Assembly: GCA_037045145.1 (NCBI GenBank)
Contig: JBAOIA010000011.1
Span: forward strand, 124,001 to 188,000
Direction of reading: 5' to 3'
From: Bacteroidia bacterium
Lineage (GTDB): Bacteria; Bacteroidota; Bacteroidia; AKYH767-A; OLB10
Length of the DNA stretch: 64,000 nt
A model generated the notes under the pieces. The model saw only the letters and a list, made by a program, of their open reading frames with translations, did no database searches and was not told where the DNA came from. Shown here one piece after another: positions 42,403 through 52,900 of the stretch. The position numbers and the translations under genes are program-made. Position 1 is the stretch's first letter; each line of letters starts with the position of its first letter.

Positions 42403-43929
42403 TTAAAACTCTTTTCGCAGCCTTGCAACAGGAATGTTTAGTTGCTCGCGATACTTGGCAATAGTTCTGCGTGCCACATTATAACCCTTGTCCTTTAGAA
42501 TTTTTGCCAATTTATCGTCCGGCAAAGGTTTTTTCTTATCTTCTCCTTCTATAGCATCAGACAGAATTTTTTTCACTTCTCTTGTACTCACTTCCTCGCC
42601 CGAATCTGTTGCCATACCTTCCGAGAAAAAAGTTTTTATCAGAAATGTGCCGAAAGGTGTTTGTACATATTTGCTGTTTGCAACTCGTGAAACAGTTGAG
42701 ATATCAAGCCCAACAACCTCTGCAATATCTTTTAAAATCATTGGCTTTAATAGTCGTTCATCACCTTCCAGGAAATATTCTTTCTGATAGTTCATGATAG
42801 CTTGCATGGTATGAAGCAGTGTTGCCTGACGTTGTCTGATAGCATCAATAAACCATTTTGCTGAGTCAATTTTTTGTTTTAGGTATAAGATAGCCTCCTT
42901 CTGCGAACGATCTTGTTTTTTACTCTTTGCATAGCCCTCCATCATTTCATTGTACTCCCGGTTAATTCGCAAATCAGGAGCGTTGCGGGAGTTGAGCATC
43001 AACTCAAGCTGACCCACGTTGTTTGTTATGATAAAATCAGGCACTATATGCTGAACAGATTTTGTTTCTGCGGAGATATCTCCTCCAGGGCGCGGATTCA
43101 ATTTTAAGATTTCATTCATGGCTTGTTTCAAATATTCGTCAGGAATATTCATCAATCGGGCAATTTTTTCAAAATGCTTTTTTGAAAACTCATCCATGTA
43201 ATTTTTAATAATTTCTATTGCTCTGTTAACCGATTTGCTGTTAGGTTTTCGTTGCAGTTGAAGCAGAAGACACTCCTGCAAATTACGTGCACCAACACCA
43301 GGCGGGTCAAATGTTTGAATCACTTGCAAAACCTGTAAAAGTTCATCGGCATTAGTTTCAATATTCTGTGTAAATGCAAGATCGTTAACAATAGAATTTA
43401 AATCTCTGCGCAAGTATCCATCTTCATCCAAACTTCCAATCAGGTGCTTTGCCATTTGCATTTGTTTGTCGTTGAGGGCAACCATTCCAAGTTGCGCAAG
43501 CAATGTTTCCTGAAAAGTTACAGACGAACCATACGGCACTTCTGTTCGTTCATCATCAGGCGAGGTGTTATTGGCAGAGGTTTTATAGTAAGGAATATCT
43601 TCGTCAGTGATATAATCATCAACATCAAAATCATCATCTGTTCTGTCTTTTATGTCCGTATCAGCAGTATTGTCAAATTCGTCTTTTTTATTTTCATCAC
43701 CTTCATTTTCCTCTACGCCTTCTTCCAGTTCAGGGGTTTCGTCCTCATCCTGCTGTACATCTTCGTCCACATCTTCGGGAGCGCCTTCTTCCAATGCAGG
43801 ATTAACCTCCATTTCCTCTTTTATCCGCTGTTCAAGTGCCATGGTGGGCAACTGAAGCAACTTCATCAGCTGAATTTGCTGAGGTGAAAGCTTTTGTAAA
43901 AGTTTTTGTGATAAGCTCTGTTTTAACAT
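42403..43929 (-). CDS. rpoN: RNA polymerase sigma-54 factor
   Basis: 508 residues. Region I at the N-terminus is Gln/Leu-rich (MLKQSLSQKLLQKLSPQQIQ), the part contacted by activator ATPases. Region II is a long acidic stretch (about 48-110, nearly all Glu/Asp) that is larger than in most homologues. Region III starts at about 125 and contains the core-binding domain (LQECLLLQLQRK) and helix-turn-helix (IAEVVGLDISTVSRVANSKY). The RpoN box is ARRTIAKYR near residue 490, which reads the -24 promoter element. No enhancer-binding activator gene lies in the window. Confidence 0.96.
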   Translation of the reverse strand: MLKQSLSQKLLQKLSPQQIQLMKLLQLPTMALEQRIKEEMEVNPALEEGAPEDVDEDVQQDEDETPELEEGVEENEGDENKKDEFDNTADTDIKDRTDDDFDVDDYITDEDIPYYKTSANNTSPDDERTEVPYGSSVTFQETLLAQLGMVALNDKQMQMAKHLIGSLDEDGYLRRDLNSIVNDLAFTQNIETNADELLQVLQVIQTFDPPGVGARNLQECLLLQLQRKPNSKSVNRAIEIIKNYMDEFSKKHFEKIARLMNIPDEYLKQAMNEILKLNPRPGGDISAETKSVQHIVPDFIITNNVGQLELMLNSRNAPDLRINREYNEMMEGYAKSKKQDRSQKEAILYLKQKIDSAKWFIDAIRQRQATLLHTMQAIMNYQKEYFLEGDERLLKPMILKDIAEVVGLDISTVSRVANSKYVQTPFGTFLIKTFFSEGMATDSGEEVSTREVKKILSDAIEGEDKKKPLPDDKLAKILKDKGYNVARRTIAKYREQLNIPVARLRKEF

Positions 43930-44046
43930 AATTCAATAACGCTCCAAATTTACCATTTTTTATACGAGGATAAGACAAAATGGTTTTTATACATCTATAT
44001 TGAATTAATATTAAAACAAAAAACCGATTTTTAGCTCAATAATTTC

Positions 44047-44078
44047 TTGCATTAAACAGGTATTTTGTTTTACATTTG
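44047..44078 (+). promoter_or_regulatory. Bacteroidota-type promoter of the DUF349 gene
   Basis: TTG at 44047-44049 and TACATTTG at 44071-44078 are 21 bp apart, which fits the TTG-N17-23-TAnnTTTG consensus. Transcription should begin near 44085. Confidence 0.5.
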
Positions 44079-44088
44079 TAGTCAGATA

Positions 44089-44111
44089 AAGCCTTCTCCA
44101 AAGGAAGGCTT
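44089..44111 (+). promoter_or_regulatory. Hairpin in the 5' leader of the DUF349 gene
   Basis: AAGCCTTC (44089-44096) and GAAGGCTT (44104-44111) form a perfect 8-bp stem with a 7-nt loop. It starts right after the predicted transcription start and about 36 nt before the ATG. It may be a stability element or a binding site; no T-tract follows. Confidence 0.45.
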
Positions 44112-44146
44112 CATTGTTTGATTATTATTTAATTTTAATTAGTACC

Positions 44147-45991
44147 ATGACAGAAGTAAACAATGATTTTCTTGCAGAAGAAAATCAGCAAGCAGGTGGA
44201 ATTCAATCGGAGAATGAATCTATTACACAACCTATGCAGGAGGAGCATCTTGCAGCATTGCCCGAAGAACATCTTGAAACATTGCCTGAGCAGGAAGAAA
44301 ATTACAATCATTTAACCAAGGCTGAACTTGTTAAAGTTGCTGAAGGGTTTGCAGATGGTGATGTTGCTGCTGTAAAAAATAAAATCAATGCATTGAAGAA
44401 TGCATTTGAACAAATTCAATCTTCAGAAAAAGCACTGGCACTGTCAACCTTTTTAGAAGAAGGTGGTGTTAAAGATGATTTTAAATTTAGCTATACGCAA
44501 GCAGACGATCGTTTTCTGGCAGCATTAAAAAAATACAACAAACGCAAAGCTGAATATGCAGAGCAACAGGAAAAACTCAGAGAAAATAATTTAAATGTAA
44601 AGCAGGAAATACTTGTTGCCATGAAAAGCCTTATTCAAAATGAGGAAAACATGCAACGTGCATTCGATCTGTTTCACGAACTACAGGCAAAATGGCGTGC
44701 AACAGGACCTGTTCCTTCAGGTCAGTTGAATGATTTGTGGATGACCTACAAGCTTTACACAGACAAATTTTATGAAAACATAAAAATTAACCGCGAACTT
44801 CAAGAGCTTGATTTCAAAAAGAACCTTGAAGCTAAGATTGAACTCTGCGAAAAGGCAGAAGATCTGATTAATGAATCATCATTAAATTCAGCACTACAGA
44901 CATTGCATAATTTACAAAGCAAGTGGCGCGAAACCGGTCATGTAGGACGTGATAAAAGCAATGAAATCTGGGAACGATTTAAAGCTGCAAGTGATAAAGT
45001 TTATGAACGCAGAAAAGAATATTTTGAGCAGTTAAAGCAACGCTATGCTGAAAATTTAGCTGCAAAAAACCAACTTATTTCAAAAACTGAAGAGTTACTT
45101 AAAGACGAGCCCCTGAAAGCCTCTGAATGGATGGAGAAAAGCAAAATGCTTGTTGGAGTTCAGAATGAATGGAAAAAAGTTGGCTTTGCCGACAAGAAAT
45201 CTAACGATGAGGTTTGGGCTAAGTTCAGAAGTTTGTGTGATGGATTCTTTGTTCGAAAAAATGATTTTTTCACATCATTGAAAAAAGAACATGCTGCCAA
45301 TCTGCAACTAAAAAATGAATTATGTATTCAGGCAGAAGCATTAATAGAAAATACCGATTGGAAAAAAACAACAGAGGAGCTTAAAAGACTTCAGGCCGAG
45401 TGGAAAAAGACCGGATTTGCAGGTGACAGAAACAATCAGAAAATCTGGGAAAGGTTTAGAAAAGCCTGCGATGCATTTTTTGAAAGAAAAAATGCGCATT
45501 ACACTTCTCTTGAATCTGACTATAAAGAAAACTTCGACAAGAAAAACGCGCTTATTGAAAAAGTAGAACAATTTACACTCGGTGAAAATATTGATGAGAC
45601 TATTGATCAATTAAAAGATTTTCAACGGCAGTGGAGTGAGATTGGTATGGTGCCGCTTGAACATAAAGACACCATTTATGCAAAATTCAAGGCAGTGATT
45701 GACAAACACTTTCAATCAATAAGACAACATAACAAAGAGCGATTTACAACTGGACATAAACCATCTTTTAGAAGTGGCAAACCGGGTAATGAAAAGAATG
45801 ATTTAAAGTATAAGATTAATCAACTTACAGGAGAAATTAATACCTGGGAAAATAATCTTGGTTTTTTTGCTCGTTCTAAAAATGCTGATGCAGTACGCAA
45901 AGAGTTTGAAGATAAAATCAATCATGCAAAAGAGGAAATAAAACGAATTAAAAAACAGTTAGACGAAATCTCTCAGGCACCTAAGGAGTAA
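44147..45991 (+). CDS. DUF349 repeat protein
   Basis: 614 residues from the ATG at 44147; an upstream in-frame start at 44114 lies next to the leader hairpin and gives an odd hydrophobic extension. After an acidic N-terminus (1-50) come five DUF349 units of about 70 residues. Each has a W...TG/W...VG start such as KWRETGHVGRDKSNEIWERF, EWKKVGFADKKSNDEVWAKF and EWKKTGFAGDRNNQKIWERF. Each ends in a long coiled helix. The C-terminal ~60 residues are another coiled coil. Function unknown. The proteins are cytoplasmic and widespread in Bacteroidota. It has its own promoter and a structured leader. Confidence 0.85.
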   Translation: MTEVNNDFLAEENQQAGGIQSENESITQPMQEEHLAALPEEHLETLPEQEENYNHLTKAELVKVAEGFADGDVAAVKNKINALKNAFEQIQSSEKALALSTFLEEGGVKDDFKFSYTQADDRFLAALKKYNKRKAEYAEQQEKLRENNLNVKQEILVAMKSLIQNEENMQRAFDLFHELQAKWRATGPVPSGQLNDLWMTYKLYTDKFYENIKINRELQELDFKKNLEAKIELCEKAEDLINESSLNSALQTLHNLQSKWRETGHVGRDKSNEIWERFKAASDKVYERRKEYFEQLKQRYAENLAAKNQLISKTEELLKDEPLKASEWMEKSKMLVGVQNEWKKVGFADKKSNDEVWAKFRSLCDGFFVRKNDFFTSLKKEHAANLQLKNELCIQAEALIENTDWKKTTEELKRLQAEWKKTGFAGDRNNQKIWERFRKACDAFFERKNAHYTSLESDYKENFDKKNALIEKVEQFTLGENIDETIDQLKDFQRQWSEIGMVPLEHKDTIYAKFKAVIDKHFQSIRQHNKERFTTGHKPSFRSGKPGNEKNDLKYKINQLTGEINTWENNLGFFARSKNADAVRKEFEDKINHAKEEIKRIKKQLDEISQAPKE

Positions 45992-46017
45992 TTGAACCTA
46001 CTCCTTTTTACAAGACA

Positions 46018-46581
46018 TTAAACAGTCATTACTTCTTTCTCTTTTGTTTCAAGATGTTTATCAACTTTTGAAATAAAGCCATCGGTAGTTAACTGAATTT
46101 TAGTTTCTGCCTCGCGAGCTTCGTCTTCAGTAATGCCTTTCTTCAATTCTTTCTTTATTGCATCATTGGCTTCTTTTCTGATTGAACGTAAACTTATTTT
46201 AGCATTCTCTCCTTCGGTTTTACATCGTTTAACCAAATCTTTTCTTCTTTCTTCTGTTAATGGCGGCACTGCAATACGAATGATAGAACCGTCATTCTGC
46301 GGATTAAATCCAAGATTGGCAATCTGAATGGCCTTTTCAATTGGACCTAACATACCCTTTTCCCATGGTTGTATTACAATAGTACGGGCATCAGGTGTAT
46401 TGACATTGGCAACCTGATGTAATGGTGTTTGCGAACCATAATAATCAACATGAATAGACTCGAGCATCTGTGGATTTGCTTTACCAGCTCTGATTTTTGC
46501 CAATTCAGTCTCAAGATGCGAAATGGATTTGTCCATATGCGATTGCATTGTATCAATTATCTTTTTTGCTATGTCGTTCAT
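46018..46581 (-). CDS. frr: Ribosome recycling factor
   Basis: 187 residues, the usual length. RRF splits post-termination ribosomes together with EF-G. Domain I is a three-helix bundle with DKSISHLETELAKIRAGKAN at about 17-36, the classic family signature. Domain II (about 45-105) includes YYGSQTPLHQVANVNTPDAR and PWEKGMLGPIEKAIQIANLG. PLTEERRKDLVKRCK begins the return helix. In many genomes frr follows pyrH; here it stands alone, diverging from a 2Fe-2S protein gene. Confidence 0.97.
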   Translation of the reverse strand: MNDIAKKIIDTMQSHMDKSISHLETELAKIRAGKANPQMLESIHVDYYGSQTPLHQVANVNTPDARTIVIQPWEKGMLGPIEKAIQIANLGFNPQNDGSIIRIAVPPLTEERRKDLVKRCKTEGENAKISLRSIRKEANDAIKKELKKGITEDEAREAETKIQLTTDGFISKVDKHLETKEKEVMTV

Positions 46582-46628
46582 ACACCGTAATATTTAACAG
46601 CAAAATTAAGCATTGAATTTGAATTGGA

Positions 46629-46659
46629 CTAATTGAGTTTGAATTCTGAACACAATTAG
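46629..46659. promoter_or_regulatory. Inverted repeat in the frr/2Fe-2S divergent region
   Basis: CTAATTG (46629-46635) and CAATTAG (46653-46659) form a perfect 7-bp inverted repeat, with a GAATTC palindrome between them. It lies just upstream of the ATG of the 2Fe-2S gene. A regulatory role is only suggested by position. Confidence 0.3.
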
Positions 46660-46672
46660 TTTAATTTGCATT

Positions 46673-46996
46673 ATGAGGTTTCAAAAACACATTTTTATTT
46701 GCACCAATCAACGCAAAGAAGGTGAACGCAAATGTTGCGGTGAAGTGCATGGTCTTGCACTGGTTGCAGCATTCAAGAAAAAAATTAAAGAATTACAATT
46801 GTCCATACCTATTCGTGCGCAAAGGTCGGGCTGTTTAGATGCCTGCGACTATGGCCCATCGGTTGTTGTTTATCCCGAAGGTATTTTTTATGGTAATGTT
46901 CAGTTATCGGATGTTGATGAAATAGTTGAGCAGCACATAAAAAATAACAAACCTGTTGAGCGGCTTATAATAAATTTTGATGATAAAAAAGTTTAA
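46673..46996 (+). CDS. Thioredoxin-like 2Fe-2S ferredoxin domain protein
   Basis: 107 residues. The fold matches the thioredoxin-like [2Fe-2S] ferredoxins. Cys residues lie in ICTNQRKEGERKCCG and RSGCLDACDYGPSVVVYPEG, the usual four-Cys layout (C-x(10-12)-C ... C-x3-C). It should carry single electrons in the cytoplasm; no partner is nearby. The start follows a short AT-rich leader and diverges from frr. Confidence 0.85.
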   Translation: MRFQKHIFICTNQRKEGERKCCGEVHGLALVAAFKKKIKELQLSIPIRAQRSGCLDACDYGPSVVVYPEGIFYGNVQLSDVDEIVEQHIKNNKPVERLIINFDDKKV

Positions 46997-47009
46997 GTTC
47001 TGATTGACA

Positions 47010-47363
47010 TTAAACTTCAAACCTCATGCGTACTTTTTTGGGTAATTTTTTAACCACTTCAGAATAGCTGTGATCAATAAGCCATTTTAATTCAGAAGGA
47101 GGAATAGATTTGTTAAATTCCACAGAGTTCCAATATTGCTTGTTCATGTGAAAGCCAGGTGTAATTTCAGAATAATGTTCACGCCACTCTAAAATAATTT
47201 CCGGATTCATTTTAAGATTTACCGTCATGGGCTTTTCTGTTAATGAAACTAAAGCAAACATTTTTCCGGCAACCTTGAAAACTAATGTGTCTTCATCGAA
47301 AGGAAAACTCTCTGTTGTTTCTTGTTTCGACAAACAATAGTTTCTGAATTTTTCAATATCCAT
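47010..47363 (-). CDS. MmcQ/YjbR family protein
   Basis: 117 residues. Family phrases: FRNYCLSKQETTESFPFDED at the N-terminus, then VFKVAGKMFALVSL, then NLKMNPE, and the C-terminal WNSVEFNKSIPPSELKWLID. The fold is CyaY-like and often described as DNA-binding, but its role is not established. It is a single gene between the convergent 2Fe-2S gene and a strong terminator. Confidence 0.88.
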   Translation of the reverse strand: MDIEKFRNYCLSKQETTESFPFDEDTLVFKVAGKMFALVSLTEKPMTVNLKMNPEIILEWREHYSEITPGFHMNKQYWNSVEFNKSIPPSELKWLIDHSYSEVVKKLPKKVRMRFEV

Positions 47364-47411
47364 TTGATACTATCAGTTGATAAAAGTAGTAGAAATTATT
47401 CACAACAAATT

Positions 47412-47452
47412 AAAAAAACAAAGGCGGCAATTTCTGCCGCCTTTGTTTTTTT
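47412..47452 (-). terminator. Very strong intrinsic terminator
   Basis: An 18-bp perfect stem with core GGCGGCA/TGCCGCC (47423-47429 and 47435-47441), a 5-nt loop and A/T tracts on both sides (47412-47429 with 47435-47452). It overlaps the stop codon of the 487-residue gene and should end its transcript. Confidence 0.92.
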
Positions 47453-48914
47453 AATCTTTAATTGGATTTGTCATTTTCCGAATCAATGTATCATCAATTT
47501 TAATATACTTCAGAATTGGTTTATCACAATTATTTGCTTCTTCAAACTTAATCAATAATTCGTTGATGCGCACAATTTTTCTCCTGAAGTCCGAAGGCTT
47601 TAATGCTGTTTTAAGAATCTTTATAAATATTGTGGTTGACTCAAACTCATGTTCAAAATCGGCAATCTGTCTTTTAATGCTTGAAATCATTTGTTGTGCC
47701 AGGCTATCTTCACCCATCAGACAATAGCACAACCCTTGAAAAAGTTTGCTGTCAACATCGGTATGTGTGAACTGTTTTAAAGAAATATTATTTCTTAAAT
47801 CGTATATAGTTTTTGCTGCACCCTGGTAATCCTTACTATAAAATTTACATAAAGCAATGTACTTCTTAAAAGAAATATAATGATACGGTTCGTTTATATT
47901 GAGGTCAAATGTTTTTTCAATTGTCTGATTAAATTCATTCAATCGGTACATTTCACCATCAACCAGAAACTTTTCAACTCGAGAGTTCAGATACTGGATA
48001 ATAAAAAAGTGCATAGCAGTTTTCTCACTCCAGTCAATAATAGTGTCATTTATTCCATTGCTCAGGTAATGATCGGCTCTAACCTGATTTTGGATTTTCT
48101 GATAGTATTCATAGTGAAGTATATCTACCAAAGGACTAATGTTACTATAGAGTGTATCTATCGGAAATGCATCAAATATTTCATTAATACGTTTTAAAAT
48201 ATTTTCTATTTCAAGTTCAAGGGATTTTAACTCCTGTCGTTTTGATGGCAATGAACACAAGTAATAGATTCTGACAATATTGTATAATACAAACAAACGA
48301 TGTGAATCATACATTTCTGCAATATTGGCAATCTTCCTTTTAAGCATAATAACTTCTTCTAAAGTATCAGGGTCAAGTGTTAACTGATAGGCCCCTAATT
48401 TTTTAAAGAAGAGAAAAAATATTTGCTCAGCTTTTGAAATTGCCAATGCATAGGCAACATGTTTATTGTAAAGCTTGTTGTAATGCTCGTAGTCTTCATG
48501 ATGAATGTGCAACAATGCAAGTGTTTTATAAACTGTAATCAACTCATTACTCATATCATACTCCTTCAGTTGCTTTTCAATTTCTTTTAAAGCTCTGATA
48601 GAGAAATCGCGGTTGGTTCCATAAAGAGTTGCAGGAACACGAACTACTTCTTCCATCAATTCACGAATAGGGTTTTCAACTTTCTTAGAAAGGATTTCTG
48701 CTATTCTTGTATTGAGACGGGATTTTAATGTATAATAAGCACTTGGATTAACCTGAAGTTGCTTCATCATTTCTGTATCATCAAAATGATTGTCGTTGCG
48801 TGTAGCTTCTAAGACATAATAAGGCTTGTTTTTCTTCTTGCCCGATACCTGAAGCAACAATGCCTGATACTCTTCGTCACTAAGTTTCTTTATTGTTTTT
48901 CTTAATATATCCAT
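47451..48914 (-). CDS. Unrecognised large helical protein
   Basis: 487 residues, no signal peptide and no membrane segment. It is predicted to be almost all helical, with TPR-like pairs of helices (for example ELITVYKTLALLHIHHEDYE, then HYNKLYNKHVAYA, and KYIALCKFYSKDYQGAAKTI). The N-terminal 90 residues (ILRKTIKKLSDEEYQALLL ... YTLKSRLNTRIAEILSKK) look like a separate bundle. The middle has a stretch rich in Tyr and Ile. It lies alone, ends in a very strong terminator, and has a 385-bp upstream region. I can assign no function. A scaffold or regulatory TPR role is a guess. Confidence 0.75.
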   Translation of the reverse strand: MDILRKTIKKLSDEEYQALLLQVSGKKKNKPYYVLEATRNDNHFDDTEMMKQLQVNPSAYYTLKSRLNTRIAEILSKKVENPIRELMEEVVRVPATLYGTNRDFSIRALKEIEKQLKEYDMSNELITVYKTLALLHIHHEDYEHYNKLYNKHVAYALAISKAEQIFFLFFKKLGAYQLTLDPDTLEEVIMLKRKIANIAEMYDSHRLFVLYNIVRIYYLCSLPSKRQELKSLELEIENILKRINEIFDAFPIDTLYSNISPLVDILHYEYYQKIQNQVRADHYLSNGINDTIIDWSEKTAMHFFIIQYLNSRVEKFLVDGEMYRLNEFNQTIEKTFDLNINEPYHYISFKKYIALCKFYSKDYQGAAKTIYDLRNNISLKQFTHTDVDSKLFQGLCYCLMGEDSLAQQMISSIKRQIADFEHEFESTTIFIKILKTALKPSDFRRKIVRINELLIKFEEANNCDKPILKYIKIDDTLIRKMTNPIKD

Positions 48915-49299
48915 ATAAGCTTATGATTAACTTTTTTAAAGACTCTTCCTTATTACGTAAAAAAAACTGCAAGGTTTTAGCTTTTTTAAAAAAATTTCCA
49001 GTTTGCATGTTAATGTCCTGGTACCCTTGAAACCCGTTATTAATCTATTTCATTTATATAATAATAAATATACTTTTCTGATAACCCGTTTAAGCACATC
49101 AATAAAAGCAATATAAAATGCTCTATCAAGAAGCAAAACCAACTCAATTTAATGAAAAGTGTAACCCAGATACAAATCGGGCGTAAAAGCGGATATGAAA
49201 AGAAAATGTGCAGATGTATTACAATGTAATGTTTTATCAGAAATTACAAAAACTACTGCTCATATAAAACGTAAATTTCACTTATAAAAATATATCATT
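48915..49299. other. Divergent intergenic region
   Basis: 385 bp, AT-rich, no ORF. AACCCGTT occurs twice near 49028 and 49084. A perfect 13-bp palindrome ATTACAATGTAAT lies at 49218-49230, about 70 bp before the start of the small secreted-protein gene, and could be an operator for it and the PKD giant. Confidence 0.35.
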
Positions 49300-49884
49300 A
49301 TGGAAGATACAACGATGAACAACACAATGGACTTTTACAAAATGGTTCGTGAAAACCGATTTGCCATGTATTCAAAACCTCGCAGATATTATAATCGTGA
49401 TGGCATAAAAGGTTCAGCAATCAAGTTCTTGTTTTTTGTGCAGGCAATTATTTTCTTTTTGATGCTTGTGACACTTCATTCTGCTACAGCACAAACAGCA
49501 ACTACACAACCTGTATTAATGGCTGATGCCAACATAAATGGAACTATTGCAAACTATACTACCATTTATAACTCAGGAAAAGTATTTCTGAACTGGACAG
49601 CAAAAAACGAGTCGGCTGATTGTCTTTATATCGTTGAGCGATCTCTTGACGGGAAAGTGTATGAGTCAGTAGGTATAAAAGAAGGTCTTGGTACTGCTGT
49701 TGAACTTTTCTATTCATGGATGGATCAAACACCTCCAAACGGATATGCATTTTACAGAGTAAAAAAGATTGCACGAGATGGTTCGCAATATTACAGCTCT
49801 ACCAATACGGTAATAAATCTTGATTCAAGCTATGATCCGAAATCAAACTATGCTTCGGATAAAAAGCCGGAGGATCAGAAATAA
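49300..49884 (+). CDS. Secreted fibronectin-III-like small protein
   Basis: 194 residues. A long basic N-terminus (about 40 residues) precedes a hydrophobic segment (AIKFLFFVQAIIFFLMLVTL) and a likely cleavage site at ATAQ. The mature part is one fibronectin-III-like domain: GKVFLNWTAKNESADCLYIV, then ERSLDGKVYESVG, then YAFYRVKKIARDGSQYY. This is the form often found just before T9SS cargo. It ends with a hydrophilic tail and no sorting domain. It lies 51 bp before the PKD giant and is probably co-transcribed with it. Confidence 0.75.
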   Translation: MEDTTMNNTMDFYKMVRENRFAMYSKPRRYYNRDGIKGSAIKFLFFVQAIIFFLMLVTLHSATAQTATTQPVLMADANINGTIANYTTIYNSGKVFLNWTAKNESADCLYIVERSLDGKVYESVGIKEGLGTAVELFYSWMDQTPPNGYAFYRVKKIARDGSQYYSSTNTVINLDSSYDPKSNYASDKKPEDQK

Positions 49885-49935
49885 GAAATATAAAAGGGAC
49901 GACATTACACTTTGAATTTTTTTAACTTATCAAAT

Positions 49936-52900
49936 ATGAACAGATACTTTACCACAGGCAGAAACATCACGTGGAAGTTATGTTTTGCTATTACGCTTCT
50001 ACTTGGCACATTTAATGTCAAGGCGCAGATTCCAACAGCATCGTTTGCTGCTGATTCTACAGAAGGTTGTGTACCTCTGACGGTACATTTCAGCAATACT
50101 TCCACTTTAGCCACAAGCTACTTCTGGGATTTTGGAAATGGTAATACATCAACATTACCCAATCCACAAACTGTTTATTTAGCTCCGGGAAATTATACTG
50201 TGAAGCTAATTGCCTACAACAGTACTTCCGGAAAATCAGATACATTGATTATTCCGAATTACATTGACGTTGTTTCTTTTCCGACAGCTAACTTCACATC
50301 TAATGTTACATCAGGGTGTAGTCCATTATCAGTATCATTCAATAATACTTCATCCAACTTTACCTCGTGTATATGGGATTTTGGTGATGGTTTTTCATCA
50401 ACGCAAACAAATCCGACACATATATATAGTATTCCAGGAACTTATACTGTAAAGTTAGTAGCTTATTCATCTTATGGTTGTTCAAACGTAAAAACTCAAA
50501 CAAACTATATTACTGTTTATGGTCAACCAACAGCACAGTTAACCGCAAATCCGTCAAGCACATGTGATGCCAATCAGGTTATTCAGTTTAACTCAGCATC
50601 TGCCGGGGTTGTAAGTTATCTTTGGAACTTTGGTCAGCCTTCGTCAGGTGGTGCAAATTCTTCAACGTTACAGGATCCTACACACACTTATGGAACTCAA
50701 GGTTCTTTTAATGTTAGTTTGATTGTTACTGATGCCAATGGGTGTTCAGATACTGTAGTTGCAAACAATATGATTTCTATTGGAACAGCACTTACACCAA
50801 CATTTACCTGGACCAATGGCGCGGGATGTAAGCCGTTAACAACAAATTTTACTGCACCATCAATAACAGGTGCAACCAGCTATGCATGGAACTTTGGTGA
50901 TCCTTCATCAGGTGCTCAAAACACATCTACTGCTGCAAACCCTTCACACACTTATGCAAACTCAGGCACATACTCTGTTTCTCTCTTTGTAACAACATCG
51001 AGTGGATGTAACGGAGGTGTGACTTTAAATAATATCATTGTTGTTGATCAACCACCGGTAGCCTCGTTCACATCCAATCCTACAACAGGATGTAAACCAC
51101 TTGCAGTACAATTTAACAATACTTCGACAGGTGCTGCCACTTATCTTTGGGAATTTGGTGACGGAACTACTTCAACACTTGCATCACCTTCTAAGACATA
51201 TACAACAGCAGGTACTTTTAATGTAACATTACATGCATTCAGCACTAATGGTTGTGAAACAATAATTGTAAAAAACAACTATATAGTAGTCAATCAAGCA
51301 GTAGCTAACTACACTTACAATCCCGGGTCAGGATGTGCACCATTAAATGTTAGTTTTAATCCAACGGGTACAACAGGTATTGTTGCATTCGAATGGAACT
51401 TTGGTGATCCCGCTTCAGGAGTATTAAACACTTCTACAGCATCAAATCCAACACATCTTTATAATAACATCGGAACTTACTCAACTAAACTGATTGTTAC
51501 ATCATCAGCAGGTTGTAAAGATACACTTATAAAAAACTTTGTAAAAGTCAGGGATGCTTCTGTTCTTTATACTGTACCTGATACAATTAAGGGTTGTCAA
51601 CCTTATCCGGTATCATTCTCCAATCCATTACTGGGAGCTACTGTTTTCCATTGGGATTTTGGTGTACCTTGGTTAACTAATGATACAAGTAATGTAGCAA
51701 ATCCAACTTTTACATTTGACTCTGTTGGTATTTATACAATAACATTAAATTCGTTCATGCCAGGAAATAATGGATCCGGATGTTCGCAATTTTTTAATCC
51801 AGTTGCCATAGTACAGGTGTTTCCGATGTTAATTTCACCGATCACCTATATTCAAGCTACCCCTTGTGCACCCTACCTGATTCACTTTAGCGATACCACC
51901 ATGGATGTAGTTTCATGGGATTGGGATTTTGGTGATGGTTCACCACATGCTACTACACAGTTTCCTTCTCATACCTATGCACAACCCGGGACGTATACTG
52001 TGGTATTGAATATAGTTTTGCAAAGTGGGTGTATGACTAGTTTAAGTACTACAATCACTTTAGGTTATCCTAATCCGATAACAGTAAACAAAAAGGCCGG
52101 TTGTCATGATGATCCATTTACTTTTGGCTTAACAGGAGGACCTTGGACAAACATACAATGGAATTTTGGTGATGGCGTTGGTACGTCAACTTCTGCTAAT
52201 CCAACATATACTTATAATCAAGCTGGAACTTTCATAGTTTCTGTAAATGTAACAAGCAGTGATGGATGTGTTAATACTTATACTGATAGTATTACAACAA
52301 CAAATCCACAGCCATCGTTTGTCATAAATGGACCTACATCAAGTTGTACGAATCAATTTGTGTTCTTTACAAACACTTCAACAGGTGCAACTTCGTATTG
52401 GTGGGACTTTGGTGACCCAACATCATCTACCGGATTTTCTTCTTTAGAAAATCCATCAAGAAATTTTACTACTCCAAAAGCGTACACCATTTCGTTAACA
52501 GCAACCAATGGTGCCTGTTCGCGTACGGTTACTTATCCAGCATTGATAAGAATTAACAGAGCTGCTCCGAATTTCTCATTCACACAGAGCTCGCAATGTT
52601 TTCCTATTACTGTTACATTAACTGATCTTACCGGACCTACACCTGCTATTAAATGGGGTTGGAATTTTTATAACGGCTCAACAGATTCAACACAAAATCC
52701 GGTTTACACATTCTATGCGCCACCAACCTCTGATACAATTTCGCTTTGGGTTAGAGATACAAATGGATGTTCAGCAACAAAACGACTTAAAGGAATAAAA
52801 TACAAACAAGCAAAATTTACCATGTCAGCAACCGGAGGTTGTAATCCAACAACAATTTGTTTTACTGACGCCAGTGATACTACTGTTGTTTCAAGGAAAT

